DNA from: a virus
Reading direction: 5' to 3' (one strand)
Virus record (IMG/VR): IMGVR_UViG_3300017917_001091
Span: 1-37,712 of that record
DNA length: 37,712 nucleotides
The notes under the pieces are model-generated. The model had not been told where the DNA came from. It saw only the letters and a program-made list of their open reading frames with translations, and did not search any database. Positions 13,911 through 23,257 of this stretch are shown here, piece by piece. How positions within the stretch are numbered: position 1 is the stretch's first letter; every line of letters begins with the position of its first letter. The position numbers were made by a program, and so were the translations under genes.

Positions 13911-16793
13911 ATGGCAAAGAAGTTTTTAACAGGATTAACCCTAGTTAATTTAGATTCAGACCCGTTAACAGGGTCAGAGGGTGAGCTTTACTTTAATACC
14001 TCAGCTTCTGTTGCTAAAATATATAAGGCTGGATCCTGGACAGAATTAGGTGCTGGTTCTGGTAGTGGAAACATTGTTACAGTTGGAAGTACAGAGCCAT
14101 CAAGTCCAAATATTGGTGATGGATGGTACGATAATTCTAATGGATCGTACTATGTTTATGATGGAACGTATTGGGTAGAAATAAGTTCAGTTATAGAAAA
14201 TCCACCACTTTCTCAAGAAGAAGTTCAAGACTATGTATCTACTTTATTTACACATAATAATCATCAAAATATAGATGCAATATACGATGACATAAATAAT
14301 CAAATAGTTCTTTCAGCAAGTGTAAGTGGCGGTGGTGGCGGTGGCGGAACTGGCATAACTATATCTGGAACTGCACCAGAAAACCCACTAGAAGGTGATG
14401 GTTGGTATAATAACGATAATGGTTCTTTTTATCTCTATGATGGTACATACTGGGTAGAAGTAAATGGTATTATTAATGGAATTACTGATGATCAAATACA
14501 AGATGCAGTAGCACCACTTTTTGAACATAGTCAACATACAAATGTTACTGCCACATATGATGATTTAAATAATAAAATAATTTTAAATACAAGTGCATCT
14601 ATTACAAACATAGATTCTATAGTTTATCCAGATTATATTGCATTTGACACTACCCCAGAAACTACTTCAGCATCAGTTGGAACAGTTTATTGGGATTCTG
14701 GTGAAAGTGGGCTAAATGCTCAAATAAATTCAAATATAAATCTAACACTTGGTCAAGAAGTTTATACAACTGTTTATAATGGAGAGGCAACAACTCTTAA
14801 TAAGGGTGAAGTTGTAATGGTAAATGGTGCTTCTGGACAAAGACCAAGAGTAATAAGAGCATATAATACATCTGATGCTGGTTCAGCAAGAACATTTGGT
14901 ATTGTTGCAGAAAATATTGCAAGTGGTGCTGAAGGTGTTGTAGTAACACAGGGTATTGTTAAAAATATAAATACAAATGGATTTAATGAAGGGGATATTC
15001 TTTATCTATCTTCAACACCTGGACAATTAACAACAATAAAGCCAACCGCTCCAAATCACTATGTTTTTGTTGGTATAGTATTAAAGAAAAATGCTGCATC
15101 TGGAAGAATTTATGTAAAACCACAAAATGGATATGAATTAGACGAACTTCATAATGTATCAAATACAAGTCTTCAAAATGATCAGGCATTAGTTTATGAG
15201 TCATCAACATCATTATGGAAAAATAAAAATATTGTAAATTCTATCAGTGGAACTGCAAATCAAATATCAACAAACTCCAATTCTGGAAGTGTAACACTAA
15301 GCCTTCCAAATGAATTAACAATTCCTGGAAATATGGATGTTGTTGGAAATCTCGATGTATTTGGAAATCTTACAGTATCTGGATCAACAACATACTTGAA
15401 TGTTCAAGAACTTTTAGTTGATGATAACATAATTGTTTTAAATCATGAAGTATCTGGAAGTCCATCACTAAATGCTGGTATTGAAATTGAGCGTGGTGAT
15501 GAATCAAATGTATCTATTAGATGGAATGAAACTAGTGATCAATGGGAATATACAAATGATGGCGTAAACTTTAACTCAATTAGTTCTGGTGTATCGCAAA
15601 CAATTTGGCAAAAAACAATATCTTCAGCTAGTGTGACATCACTTTCTGGATTAGATAATAATTCTGTACAGCTATCATATATTCCAGGACTAGAAAATGT
15701 TTATCTTAATGGTGTTAAGTTAGTTCGTGGATTAGACTATGTTGCCACTAGTGGAAGTACAATAACAAATTTATCAGAAATTGTTCCAGGATCTATAGCT
15801 GAAGTAGTAACATATTCAGATTTTAATATTGCAGATACATATACAAAAGGTGAGCTAGATAGTTTAATTCAAAAGACAAACATTAGATGGACTAAAGGAA
15901 TTTCAGCATCAACATCTATTTTAACTGGACTAGACAATAATTCAATAAACTTAGACTATATTCCAAATGCAGAGCAACTATTTATTAATGGTGTTTTACA
16001 GGCAAGAAATGTTGATTATACAGTTCCTTCTAGTGGATCAATAAGCCTAACATCTCCAGTAATAAACGGGGATATTGTAGAAGTTCTTGGAATTAATAGT
16101 TTTAATGTAGCAAACACATATACAAAATCAGAAGTAGATAGCAAGTTATTAAATTATAGAATTGTAACATCTTCTACAAGACCTGCAAATCCATACAATG
16201 GATTAATGATTTATGAAACTGATACAAATATTGTAAGAACTTGGAATGGATCTCAGTGGATTGCATACCACAGACCTGGAGATATAATTGAAAAGGTAAC
16301 TGGTCCTTGTGATGGCGGAACTCAAACAGTAGTTTCTGGAACATATACTTTTCCTAATGTTACTGGACAACAAGATATGAATAGTACATATCAAGATATT
16401 AGTGGGTCAAACATAACATATACTCCACCATTAGGAGCTACAAGGGTGGTATATAAGTTTAATTTTTCAACATACTGGACAAATGCATCACATGCAATAT
16501 CGCATTATAGATTTTATATTGATGGTGTTGAGGTAGTTTACGCAAGACATAATAGATCTGCAACATATCAAGAAAGCAAATATGAATTTTCATGGACAAT
16601 TCCAATTGGTGGATCACCAAACACTAATACTGGTCGTCAAGCAACCTGGACAACTCCAAAAACATTAAAGCTTATGGGTAGATCATATGATGGAAATGCA
16701 AATGATATTAATTTACATGGTACATATTACTGGGATGGTGGTGGAGGAAATGTATTCTCCATGCCAACTCTTACAATTGAGGCGATAGCATAA
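13911..16793 (+). CDS. Very large tail fibre protein
   Basis: Predicted fibre of 960 residues. Head MAKKFLTGLTLVNLDSD with GELYFNTSASVAKIY. Two tandem copies of an about 77-residue unit (GDGWYDNSNGSYYVYDGTYW at 69-88 and its match near 162) lie at 60-136 and 151-227. Next is a segment with YTTVYNGEATTLNKGEVV typical of fibre shafts, then a module LTVSGSTTYLNVQELLVDD also in the 480-residue fibre, and another internal duplication (SGLDNNSVQLSYIPG and TGLDNNSINLDYIPN). The last 150 residues (TYTPPLGATRVVYKFNF is a part) form a beta-rich tip. AAGGA gives a normal start. Internal duplications indicate growth by repeat gain. Confidence 0.8.
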   Translation: MAKKFLTGLTLVNLDSDPLTGSEGELYFNTSASVAKIYKAGSWTELGAGSGSGNIVTVGSTEPSSPNIGDGWYDNSNGSYYVYDGTYWVEISSVIENPPLSQEEVQDYVSTLFTHNNHQNIDAIYDDINNQIVLSASVSGGGGGGGTGITISGTAPENPLEGDGWYNNDNGSFYLYDGTYWVEVNGIINGITDDQIQDAVAPLFEHSQHTNVTATYDDLNNKIILNTSASITNIDSIVYPDYIAFDTTPETTSASVGTVYWDSGESGLNAQINSNINLTLGQEVYTTVYNGEATTLNKGEVVMVNGASGQRPRVIRAYNTSDAGSARTFGIVAENIASGAEGVVVTQGIVKNINTNGFNEGDILYLSSTPGQLTTIKPTAPNHYVFVGIVLKKNAASGRIYVKPQNGYELDELHNVSNTSLQNDQALVYESSTSLWKNKNIVNSISGTANQISTNSNSGSVTLSLPNELTIPGNMDVVGNLDVFGNLTVSGSTTYLNVQELLVDDNIIVLNHEVSGSPSLNAGIEIERGDESNVSIRWNETSDQWEYTNDGVNFNSISSGVSQTIWQKTISSASVTSLSGLDNNSVQLSYIPGLENVYLNGVKLVRGLDYVATSGSTITNLSEIVPGSIAEVVTYSDFNIADTYTKGELDSLIQKTNIRWTKGISASTSILTGLDNNSINLDYIPNAEQLFINGVLQARNVDYTVPSSGSISLTSPVINGDIVEVLGINSFNVANTYTKSEVDSKLLNYRIVTSSTRPANPYNGLMIYETDTNIVRTWNGSQWIAYHRPGDIIEKVTGPCDGGTQTVVSGTYTFPNVTGQQDMNSTYQDISGSNITYTPPLGATRVVYKFNFSTYWTNASHAISHYRFYIDGVEVVYARHNRSATYQESKYEFSWTIPIGGSPNTNTGRQATWTTPKTLKLMGRSYDGNANDINLHGTYYWDGGGGNVFSMPTLTIEAIA

Positions 16794-17464
16794 TGAGTAG
16801 AGCAAGAGATTTATCAAGATTTAGTGGAGATCTAACTGCATCAAGTTCATTATCAGTTCCGTTAACAATAACTGGTGCTACTGGTCAAACAGCAAATTTA
16901 TTAGAATTGAAAAACTCTTCTGGATCTGTAGTTTCTAAAATAAATGGAAATGGATTGTTTGCTAGTCCAGGATCAATAATACAGACTGTTGTAAAAAGAA
17001 CAGACTCACACTTATCTTATACAACTGGAACATCTGCATCAGGTGTTGAATTTACAGACTTAAGAGTATCAATTACTCCAAAATATGCAAACAGTATGAT
17101 ATTAGTGATATTTCAAATGCATGGAGAGGGTGCTTCAACTCACGACTATACAATGAAAATATGGAAAAATGGAGTAGTTCCAGATGGAACATATGCTGGT
17201 TATAATACAACTTCTGGAAATCTTGTATATTCTGGTTTTGCACAACCACTTCCATATGAGGGTGATTATAACAGTACGCCACACACTCAGACAATGCACT
17301 ACCATGATTTTCCAAACACAACAAGCACAATAACTTATGCACCAGGAGTTCAGGATTCATATGGAACAAGCAGAGTTTATTATGTAAATAGAACAGTTGG
17401 ATCACCACAAAATGGATATGAAACTGGTGTAAGTATGACAATAGCAATGGAGATAGCACAATGA
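16793..17464 (+). CDS. Tail fibre tip protein
   Basis: Protein of 223 residues. It starts MSRARDLSRFSGDLTASSSL, a phage fibre head similar in style to the MTKAKNLADF start of the 17796 gene, then TANLLELKNSSGSVVSKING, a common fibre linker. The rest (RVSITPKYANSMILVIFQM, then MKIWKNGV, then VSMTIAMEIAQ) is a beta-sandwich tip domain similar in type to the end of the 960-residue fibre. ATG overlaps the previous stop (TAATG). It probably binds receptor or caps the long fibre. Confidence 0.7.
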   Translation: MSRARDLSRFSGDLTASSSLSVPLTITGATGQTANLLELKNSSGSVVSKINGNGLFASPGSIIQTVVKRTDSHLSYTTGTSASGVEFTDLRVSITPKYANSMILVIFQMHGEGASTHDYTMKIWKNGVVPDGTYAGYNTTSGNLVYSGFAQPLPYEGDYNSTPHTQTMHYHDFPNTTSTITYAPGVQDSYGTSRVYYVNRTVGSPQNGYETGVSMTIAMEIAQ

Positions 17465-17787
17465 TTTATGAATTTATTTATCCAGATATAACGAAGGCAT
17501 TATTTTCTTTAAGACCAAATGCAATGTTTTCAGTAGTTGGAGATACTTATGAAGGGATAAGATGGCATGATGAGAATGAACAAATTCCTTCAAAATATGA
17601 AGTTGAACAAGAACTTGAAAGATTAAAGACAGAGTATGAAAAAATACAATATAAAAAACAAAGATATGAAGAATATCCAGATTTTAGAGAATATTTGGAC
17701 GGAATAGTAAAGGGGGATCAGGTTCAAATAGATGCATATATTGCTGCATGTCAGGCAGTAAAAGAAAAGTATCCAAAGCCTGTATAA
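17461..17787 (+). CDS. Tail-fibre-associated helical protein (XkdW-like)
   Basis: Protein of 108 residues. After a short start (MIYEFIYPDITKALFSLRP) come IRWHDENEQIPSKYEVEQEL and a helical part (ELERLKTEYEKIQYKKQRYEE cut short), ending EYPDFREYLDGIVKGD and YIAACQAVKEKYPKPV. The EYP...YLDGIVKGD...AVKEKYPKP ending is typical of small proteins coded next to phage fibres and sometimes called XkdW-like or chaperones. ATGA overlap with the previous stop indicates coupling. Confidence 0.65.
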   Translation: MIYEFIYPDITKALFSLRPNAMFSVVGDTYEGIRWHDENEQIPSKYEVEQELERLKTEYEKIQYKKQRYEEYPDFREYLDGIVKGDQVQIDAYIAACQAVKEKYPKPV

Positions 17788-17788
17788 T
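17781..17788 (+). promoter_or_regulatory. -10 element overlapping a stop codon
   Basis: TGTATAAT spans the stop TAA at 17785-17787. The next ATG at 17796 follows after 7 bases, giving a leaderless or nearly leaderless message. The TG is directly joined to the hexamer, one base off the usual extended form. Confidence 0.55.
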
Positions 17789-17795
17789 ATAAACT

Positions 17796-19280
17796 ATGAC
17801 TAAAGCAAAAAATCTAGCAGACTTTTCACCAGGAGCAGTTGACATTTCTAGTATAAATGTTACTAAGAATCCAATTTCTCCAAATAGATTTAGTCCTTAT
17901 GTAGATTCTGAAATTACAATTTTTGGAACATTTCCATCATCTACTAGTCAGCCAACTATAGTATTTTCTTTTAGCGGTGGAACATTTTCTGTACCATCTC
18001 AAAGAATATCTTCTTATGATGTTGATAAAATAGTTTTAACTACTGGAGTTAGAGTTTTTCCAGCAAAAGAATTTACATCAGTTACAGTTACATTTGGATC
18101 AGAATCTGGTACATCAAACATAAAATTAATTTCAAGTGCAGCACCATATTATTTAGATTATAGACAAGTAGTCACAATTCCAGCAATGTCAACTCCTGGA
18201 TCATCTGGTTCTGTTACATATTCTGTTTTAAGTGGATCACTACCACCAAACTTTACTTTAAACTCAGATGGAACAATATATGGCTGGTATCAAGAAGCTT
18301 ATACTAATGCAGACTCTATAAGATATACAGCAGTAATTAGAGCAACAGATTCTACTGCAAAAACTTGGGAAGAGACTGTAGAAGTAAATATTAGAATTCC
18401 ATTTTTATATAGACAAGTAATTACAACAGGATACGTTGCTGGTGGGTACAAAGATTCTGTTCCATGGGCAGAAGTAAATAAGATACTACACTCAAATGAT
18501 ACAGCTACAAATCTTGGAGATCTTTTACAAAATACACATAACTATACTTCTGGAGCATGTAATAGAGATCGTGGATTCATATGGGGTGGAGGAGCAATGA
18601 ATCCTGGAAACTATACCTATACTTCAGTATTTAATATGAGAAATGATACAACTTATTCAAAAACTTCTGCAATGGATACGCCAGTAACAGTTGGAGATGC
18701 TGGAACAGTACAAAAAGAGCATACAAAAGCATGGATTGCAAACGGTCTTGGATCATCTGTAGTTCTTAGATATGACCTAGTTACAGAACAAGCTTCTACA
18801 ACATTTGCCTTATCTCATCTACAAAATGATGGAACTGGTGCAGGTGGTGTATTTAGCGAAACAGACGGATGGTTCTGGGCTGATGGTTCTGCCATGAAAC
18901 TAAATTTTGCAACTGAAACACAAACAAATCCAGGTGTAAGAGTTGGTGCACATGGTCAGCAAAAAGGTATGCCATCAAAGGTTGGATATGGTTGGGCTGG
19001 AAATGAGGGGTCTTATAATGGTGGGTATCAATTAAGAAAATTTAATACTGCTACAGAAACTAATGAGACAATTGTTCCAAAGCCAATTGGAAATTCTGGA
19101 GAAGAGAATTTTACAATGGGACAGCATGAGCAATATATGCTTGGCATGTATGATAGTGGTCAAAATAATAGAGCTTGGAAATTTAGCTATACAACAGATG
19201 TTGGATATGAAGGCGGAGCATCAATGCAACCAAAGGGTAAGCCTGGTAGAAGTTCTGGACATGGATATTGGAGAGATTAA
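17796..19280 (+). CDS. Tail adhesin, Ig-like plus propeller-like
   Basis: Protein of 494 residues. Head MTKAKNLADFSPGAVDISS is a known phage fibre start. Residues 25-115 look like an Ig-type beta domain with YVDSEITIFGTFPSS. Residues 125-205 contain SYTVTYSVLSGSLPP-like text (VTYSVLSGSLPPNFTLNSDG), a putative Ig/cadherin-like fold. From about 210, repeated units with GYVAGGY, RGFIWGGG, GWFWADG and YGWAGNEG suggest a kelch-like propeller. It ends GHGYWRD. It has no ribosome binding site but a promoter 7 bases upstream. It probably binds a surface glycan. Confidence 0.65.
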   Translation: MTKAKNLADFSPGAVDISSINVTKNPISPNRFSPYVDSEITIFGTFPSSTSQPTIVFSFSGGTFSVPSQRISSYDVDKIVLTTGVRVFPAKEFTSVTVTFGSESGTSNIKLISSAAPYYLDYRQVVTIPAMSTPGSSGSVTYSVLSGSLPPNFTLNSDGTIYGWYQEAYTNADSIRYTAVIRATDSTAKTWEETVEVNIRIPFLYRQVITTGYVAGGYKDSVPWAEVNKILHSNDTATNLGDLLQNTHNYTSGACNRDRGFIWGGGAMNPGNYTYTSVFNMRNDTTYSKTSAMDTPVTVGDAGTVQKEHTKAWIANGLGSSVVLRYDLVTEQASTTFALSHLQNDGTGAGGVFSETDGWFWADGSAMKLNFATETQTNPGVRVGAHGQQKGMPSKVGYGWAGNEGSYNGGYQLRKFNTATETNETIVPKPIGNSGEENFTMGQHEQYMLGMYDSGQNNRAWKFSYTTDVGYEGGASMQPKGKPGRSSGHGYWRD

Positions 19281-19996
19281 TGAAAGAAATAAGTGTAAAT
19301 ACTAACACTGAAAATTTATCTAATAGAGATATTGATTTTATATCAATGGCTATTAATTCTGAATGGGGTACACCAGATTTTAAAATGCGTCATTTTGTTG
19401 GAGATGCTCAAATTACTCCATTTGCAAAAATGAGACAGTTCATACTTGAGTTAAGATCAAGAGAAGAAATGATTGAAGATCTTGAGGTTGCAACAGAAAA
19501 AAGTTTAGCAATGATAGAGATTGAAAAAGAAAGAATTTCTGAAGAAGTTTCAGAGGCTAAGATAAAATTAATAAATGCAGAAATAAAAAGAATAAAGAAT
19601 GATTATAATCGTACAAGTAGAAGATTAAATGCTGCATATGAAGAAAGAAATAGAGTTTTAAGAATGATTCAAGAAATGTACGATAATGGTGAAGCTTATC
19701 TTTCAGATGGTAGAGAAATAAAAGATATTTTTCATACTCCAGAAGAGGATGAGTTAGAAAAAGAATTATGGACATTAAGACTAGGAAAACAAGCTGCTTT
19801 AGAAATGATTTCTTATGGAAGAATTGGTACTGGAAACATGGATGCAATATCTATGCTAAATGAAGACCAGCAAATTGAAGCAATCAAAGTTGCAATTGGA
19901 TATTCTTCTAAAGTAAATAACTCTCTTGGCTTAATAAATGATGAGGTTCAGTCACAGATAGAACATAATAAAATTTCATTGGAGCTTGAGAAGTAA
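19280..19996 (+). CDS. Coiled-coil protein of unknown function
   Basis: Protein of 238 residues. I use ATG 19280, which overlaps the stop before it (TAATG) and has GGAG 6 bases upstream; an in-frame ATG at 19268 lies within the upstream gene. The middle (about 50-130) is a long charged helix, with FAKMRQFILELRSREEMIED, then IEIEKERISEEVSEAKIKL, consistent with a coiled coil. No catalytic motif or membrane segment is seen. It is the first gene of a tight unit running to 23955. It may be a scaffold or chaperone for the protein after it. Function unrecognised. Confidence 0.6.
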   Translation: MKEISVNTNTENLSNRDIDFISMAINSEWGTPDFKMRHFVGDAQITPFAKMRQFILELRSREEMIEDLEVATEKSLAMIEIEKERISEEVSEAKIKLINAEIKRIKNDYNRTSRRLNAAYEERNRVLRMIQEMYDNGEAYLSDGREIKDIFHTPEEDELEKELWTLRLGKQAALEMISYGRIGTGNMDAISMLNEDQQIEAIKVAIGYSSKVNNSLGLINDEVQSQIEHNKISLELEK

Positions 19997-20718
19997 TGTA
20001 TTTTTTAACAAAAATAGATGATTTAAAACCAATTGGACCAATGAGTCAGTATGGTTATTGGCTATATTATCAAGTAGTTTATGTAGATCCAGAAAATGAA
20101 AGATATGTAGATCTATCTAAAATAAATACAAAAATTATTGATGAAGATGTTGCAAAAGCCTGGAGATTTGCAGGGGTTATAAAAGATTATGTAAGTGTTA
20201 GAAAAAATACCGATCTATATGAACAACTATTTTTATCTTCAAAAGAGCCTAGCGATGATAAAGAATATTATTATCTTACTGATGAAGACAAAGAAAATGG
20301 ATTAAAATTTATGAAAGCCGTTCTTGATTTAGTGGCAAAAGAATACTATGATGTACAGTTTGAAAAATTAAAGAAAAAATCTTCAGTTCTTGAAATGTCA
20401 ACTTGGGAACAACAAAAACAGGAAGCACTTTTATTAAAACAAGATCCACTAGCTGAAGCACCAGTAATATCAATACTGGCTGAAAATAGGGGAATATCAA
20501 AGCAAGAATTTGCTGACCTAGTTTTAGCAAATGTAAATGAATATAACCTAGAATTAGCCAATTTATTATCTAAACAACAAAATATTACCCAGCAAATTAA
20601 GAATTGCCAAACTATGCGTGAATGTGCTATACTAATGCACGATAGATTTGGATACCATGTTGGTGCTGCCTTGGCTGAAGAAGACAACATTGACTATCTT
20701 CCAAAATTTGACCTTTAG
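19996..20718 (+). CDS. Fibre-assembly-chaperone-like protein
   Basis: Protein of 240 residues. The C-terminal half has STWEQQKQEALLLKQDPLAE then PVISILAENRGISKQEFADL and repeated helices, ending DYLPKFDL. The phrase W..Q..EA...D..A..P.I..LA..RGI...EFA resembles tail-assembly proteins of the DUF4376 kind, which help fold phage fibres. The first 130 residues (MYFLTKIDDLKPIGPMSQ onward) are unfamiliar. It starts at a TAATG overlap with GGAG upstream. I would call it a chaperone candidate; a virion part is also possible. Confidence 0.5.
   Translation: MYFLTKIDDLKPIGPMSQYGYWLYYQVVYVDPENERYVDLSKINTKIIDEDVAKAWRFAGVIKDYVSVRKNTDLYEQLFLSSKEPSDDKEYYYLTDEDKENGLKFMKAVLDLVAKEYYDVQFEKLKKKSSVLEMSTWEQQKQEALLLKQDPLAEAPVISILAENRGISKQEFADLVLANVNEYNLELANLLSKQQNITQQIKNCQTMRECAILMHDRFGYHVGAALAEEDNIDYLPKFDL
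20604..20633 (+). promoter_or_regulatory. Possible internal promoter for fusion gene
   Basis: TTGCCA (20604-20609) and TGCTATACT (20625-20633) are 18 bases apart (hexamer to hexamer) inside the preceding gene, about 90 bases before the ATG at 20725. It could transcribe the fusion and permease genes separately. Coding coincidence is possible. Confidence 0.35.
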
Positions 20719-20724
20719 GAAGTA

Positions 20725-22371
20725 ATGTTTAGTGTACCTATTAATCCAAAACTCTCAGAAAAAGAGTTTGGTGAATTTTATACTTTTTTACTAGATTATA
20801 AAGACTGGATTTACGACCTATATTTTACATGCAGAATGCCACCATTTGTACAAGATGCAATGGGGGATGTTTTAGCAACTGAAGAAGATACATTTATTGC
20901 AATAGATACAGCATTAATGATACAAGAAAGAACTGGAATACCAGTATCTGCAGTATTTAATAATATTTATGTAAGACCATCTCAACAAAACTTAGATCTA
21001 TTTATTGAAAATTTTAGACAGTTATATGATGCTGGAATTAAATCTGCAACAATTCCGCACACTCATTGGATAGCGACTGGTCAAATACAAAAAGAGTTTC
21101 CAGAATTATTTATTAAAAATACAATACTTAGAAATGTTACAGAACCAAGAGAAGTTGCTGCACTAGCAGAGGCTGGATTTCATTATGTAAATCTTGATAG
21201 AGATTTGATGAGAGACCAAGAAAAGCTATTAAAGATAAAGAAGGCAAAAGATAAATATGGAATAATGCTGTCTATTCTTGCTAATGAGGGGTGTTTAGGT
21301 GGATGCTCTATGATGGATGAGCACTACCATTTTAATAATACAAGATCTGGAGAAAGTCCGCAATACTTTAATGATCCAATAAGTAGAGTTTCTTGTAAAA
21401 ATTGGGATGCACTTGATCCTGCAGTATATTTAAAGACCGCAAATTTGCCACCTTGGAAAGAGGACTGGGATCAGATGTTTTCTGAATTTGGCATAGATGT
21501 TATAAAAATGCACGGTAGAGAGTCAAAATCAAGACTTCGTGAAACAATGGATATTATAAAAAGATATGCAAATAATCAAGAAATACTATTTGATGGATTT
21601 AATAGTTTTATAGAAGAAACAAATCTAAAAGATAAGCCAATAAATGTATGGCGTAATAAGATTAAGAATTGCAAATTTGAATGCTGGGATTGTGGCTTTT
21701 GTAATAAAATTTATGACGCTAAATATGGAAAACAAGTAAATGATAAAGTTGTTTTTGTAACTCAAGAACTAATTGATTCTGTAAATAAAAACGTTGAAAT
21801 TGATGTTCCAGGGTTTACTAGCCAAAGAGTAATAAACTTATTAAATGCATTAGGAAAGGGTAGTAGCAATTATCTAGAGATTGGTAGTTATCTTGGCTCT
21901 ACGGCCTGTGCAGTGGCTAAAAACAATAATCTGTCAATAACCTGTATAGATAACTGGTCAGAGATAAATCTAAAGCCAAAAGAGAATCAGGTGGAAATTC
22001 CAGAGGCAACAAAAGATAAATTCTTTGAAAATATTACTAGATACATTTCTAATAAAACAAAGTTAAATGTTATAGACTCAGATTTTTCAAAAGTTGATAT
22101 ATCAAACATTTCAAATATAGACTTTTTCTTTTATGATGGTCCAAAAGAACCAGAGGCTGTTTCTTATGCAGTTCAAAAATTTGCCCCAACTTTTGCAAAA
22201 AATGCCATACTTGCATTTGATGATGCAAACTGGTATAATGTAGTTCAAGGTGCTAATGACGGAATCGCCAAAAGCAATCTTAATGTAATCTATTCAAAGA
22301 AAATGTTGAATGAGATAGAGTCAGAAAGGGACTTCTGGAATGGAATTTACATTGTCGTTATTGACAAATAA
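20725..22371 (+). CDS. U32-like Cys-cluster domain fused to methyltransferase
   Basis: Protein of 548 residues with two parts. Residues 1-335 resemble the TIM-barrel of U32-family proteins: VNLDRDLMRDQEKLLKIKKA then LANEGCLGGCSMMDEHYHF. Cysteines at 190, 194, 224, 316, 320, 323 and 326 (the last four in NCKFECWDCGFC) could hold an iron-sulfur cluster, as bacterial UbiU/UbiV and RlhA-type relatives do. Residues 360-548 form a class I methyltransferase-like domain: YLEIGSYLGSTA (motif I), CIDNW, FFFYDGPKEPEA and ILAFDDANW, like the Methyltransf_24 group. Substrate unknown. AGGAA precedes the ATG. The gene overlaps the permease by 32 bases. A proteolytic role is unlikely to be safe to assume from the U32 label. 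Confidence 0.65.
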   Translation: MFSVPINPKLSEKEFGEFYTFLLDYKDWIYDLYFTCRMPPFVQDAMGDVLATEEDTFIAIDTALMIQERTGIPVSAVFNNIYVRPSQQNLDLFIENFRQLYDAGIKSATIPHTHWIATGQIQKEFPELFIKNTILRNVTEPREVAALAEAGFHYVNLDRDLMRDQEKLLKIKKAKDKYGIMLSILANEGCLGGCSMMDEHYHFNNTRSGESPQYFNDPISRVSCKNWDALDPAVYLKTANLPPWKEDWDQMFSEFGIDVIKMHGRESKSRLRETMDIIKRYANNQEILFDGFNSFIEETNLKDKPINVWRNKIKNCKFECWDCGFCNKIYDAKYGKQVNDKVVFVTQELIDSVNKNVEIDVPGFTSQRVINLLNALGKGSSNYLEIGSYLGSTACAVAKNNNLSITCIDNWSEINLKPKENQVEIPEATKDKFFENITRYISNKTKLNVIDSDFSKVDISNISNIDFFFYDGPKEPEAVSYAVQKFAPTFAKNAILAFDDANWYNVVQGANDGIAKSNLNVIYSKKMLNEIESERDFWNGIYIVVIDK

Positions 22372-23257
22372 TCAACAATATCTAATTTTGTTAGCAGTTG
22401 TAATGGGTCTTTCCTTTACCGCTAAAAAAACTCAGATATTTTTACCTGTTTATAGATGGATTTCTACAAAGGTAAAATCAAAAAGAGCATTAGTAGCAAT
22501 TATCTCTACTATATCAGGAATTCTTCCTATTAGTGGTCGTGTTGCTGTTTCTGCAGGTGTACTTGATACAATTGCACCAAAAAATGAAAAAAGAAAGAAG
22601 TTTGGAACAATTGACTATCTTTCAACACACCACTATTACTTTTGGTCTCCGCTAGAGGCAACAGTTTTAGTTCCAATGGCAGCACTAGGAATTACATATT
22701 TTGAATTTATTTCAAGAATATATCCACTTCTTGGCGTAGCATTAATAGTTATTCTTTATTATATTTTTAGTGTATTAAAAGAAGATGATGTTGAACTAGA
22801 CTTTTCTAAAAAAGAGCAGGTATCAACTTGGAAAGAAGATAGGAAACAAATTGCTTCATATGCAAAAACACTTATATTTGTTGCAGCAATTATTGCACTT
22901 GGAAATATTGCAAAGGCAAATTCAGACTATCTAAAATCTATACTAGAAGGATCTCATACAAATGGATTCTTGTTACTTGTTGTAGTTATTGGATTCCTTG
23001 CAAGTTTTGCACTTGGAAGCAGTAGTAAGTTTGCTGGATTTACAGCACTATCAACATCAGTATTTGGAATAGAATATTTACCACTTTTCTTTGCAGTTGA
23101 CTACGCTGGATATATGTTATCCCCAGTTCATAAGTGTCTAGCAATTGGTAAAAGCTATTTTGGTACAGATTTAAAAGAATATTATAAAGCAATATTTGCT
23201 TTAGTAATTCCAATTATTGCAGTATCAATTCTATTACTACTATTTGTCACAACATAA
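22340..23257 (+). CDS. DUF401-like membrane permease
   Basis: Integral membrane protein of 305 residues with about seven hydrophobic segments (roughly 14-28, 50-62, 105-118, 127-145, 176-190, 209-230, 285-303). GILPISGRVAVSAGVLD near 60-76 and GYMLSPVHKCLAIGKSYFG near 257-275 match the conserved parts of the DUF401 family, transporters related to the ion transporter superfamily with unknown substrate. It starts inside the end of the fusion gene (AAAGGG 7 bases before the ATG), so translation is coupled. Such a transporter is unusual among phage tail genes. It may move a small anion or metabolite during infection; a lysis role is less likely given its length and family motifs. Confidence 0.65.
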   Translation: MEFTLSLLTNNQQYLILLAVVMGLSFTAKKTQIFLPVYRWISTKVKSKRALVAIISTISGILPISGRVAVSAGVLDTIAPKNEKRKKFGTIDYLSTHHYYFWSPLEATVLVPMAALGITYFEFISRIYPLLGVALIVILYYIFSVLKEDDVELDFSKKEQVSTWKEDRKQIASYAKTLIFVAAIIALGNIAKANSDYLKSILEGSHTNGFLLLVVVIGFLASFALGSSSKFAGFTALSTSVFGIEYLPLFFAVDYAGYMLSPVHKCLAIGKSYFGTDLKEYYKAIFALVIPIIAVSILLLLFVTT

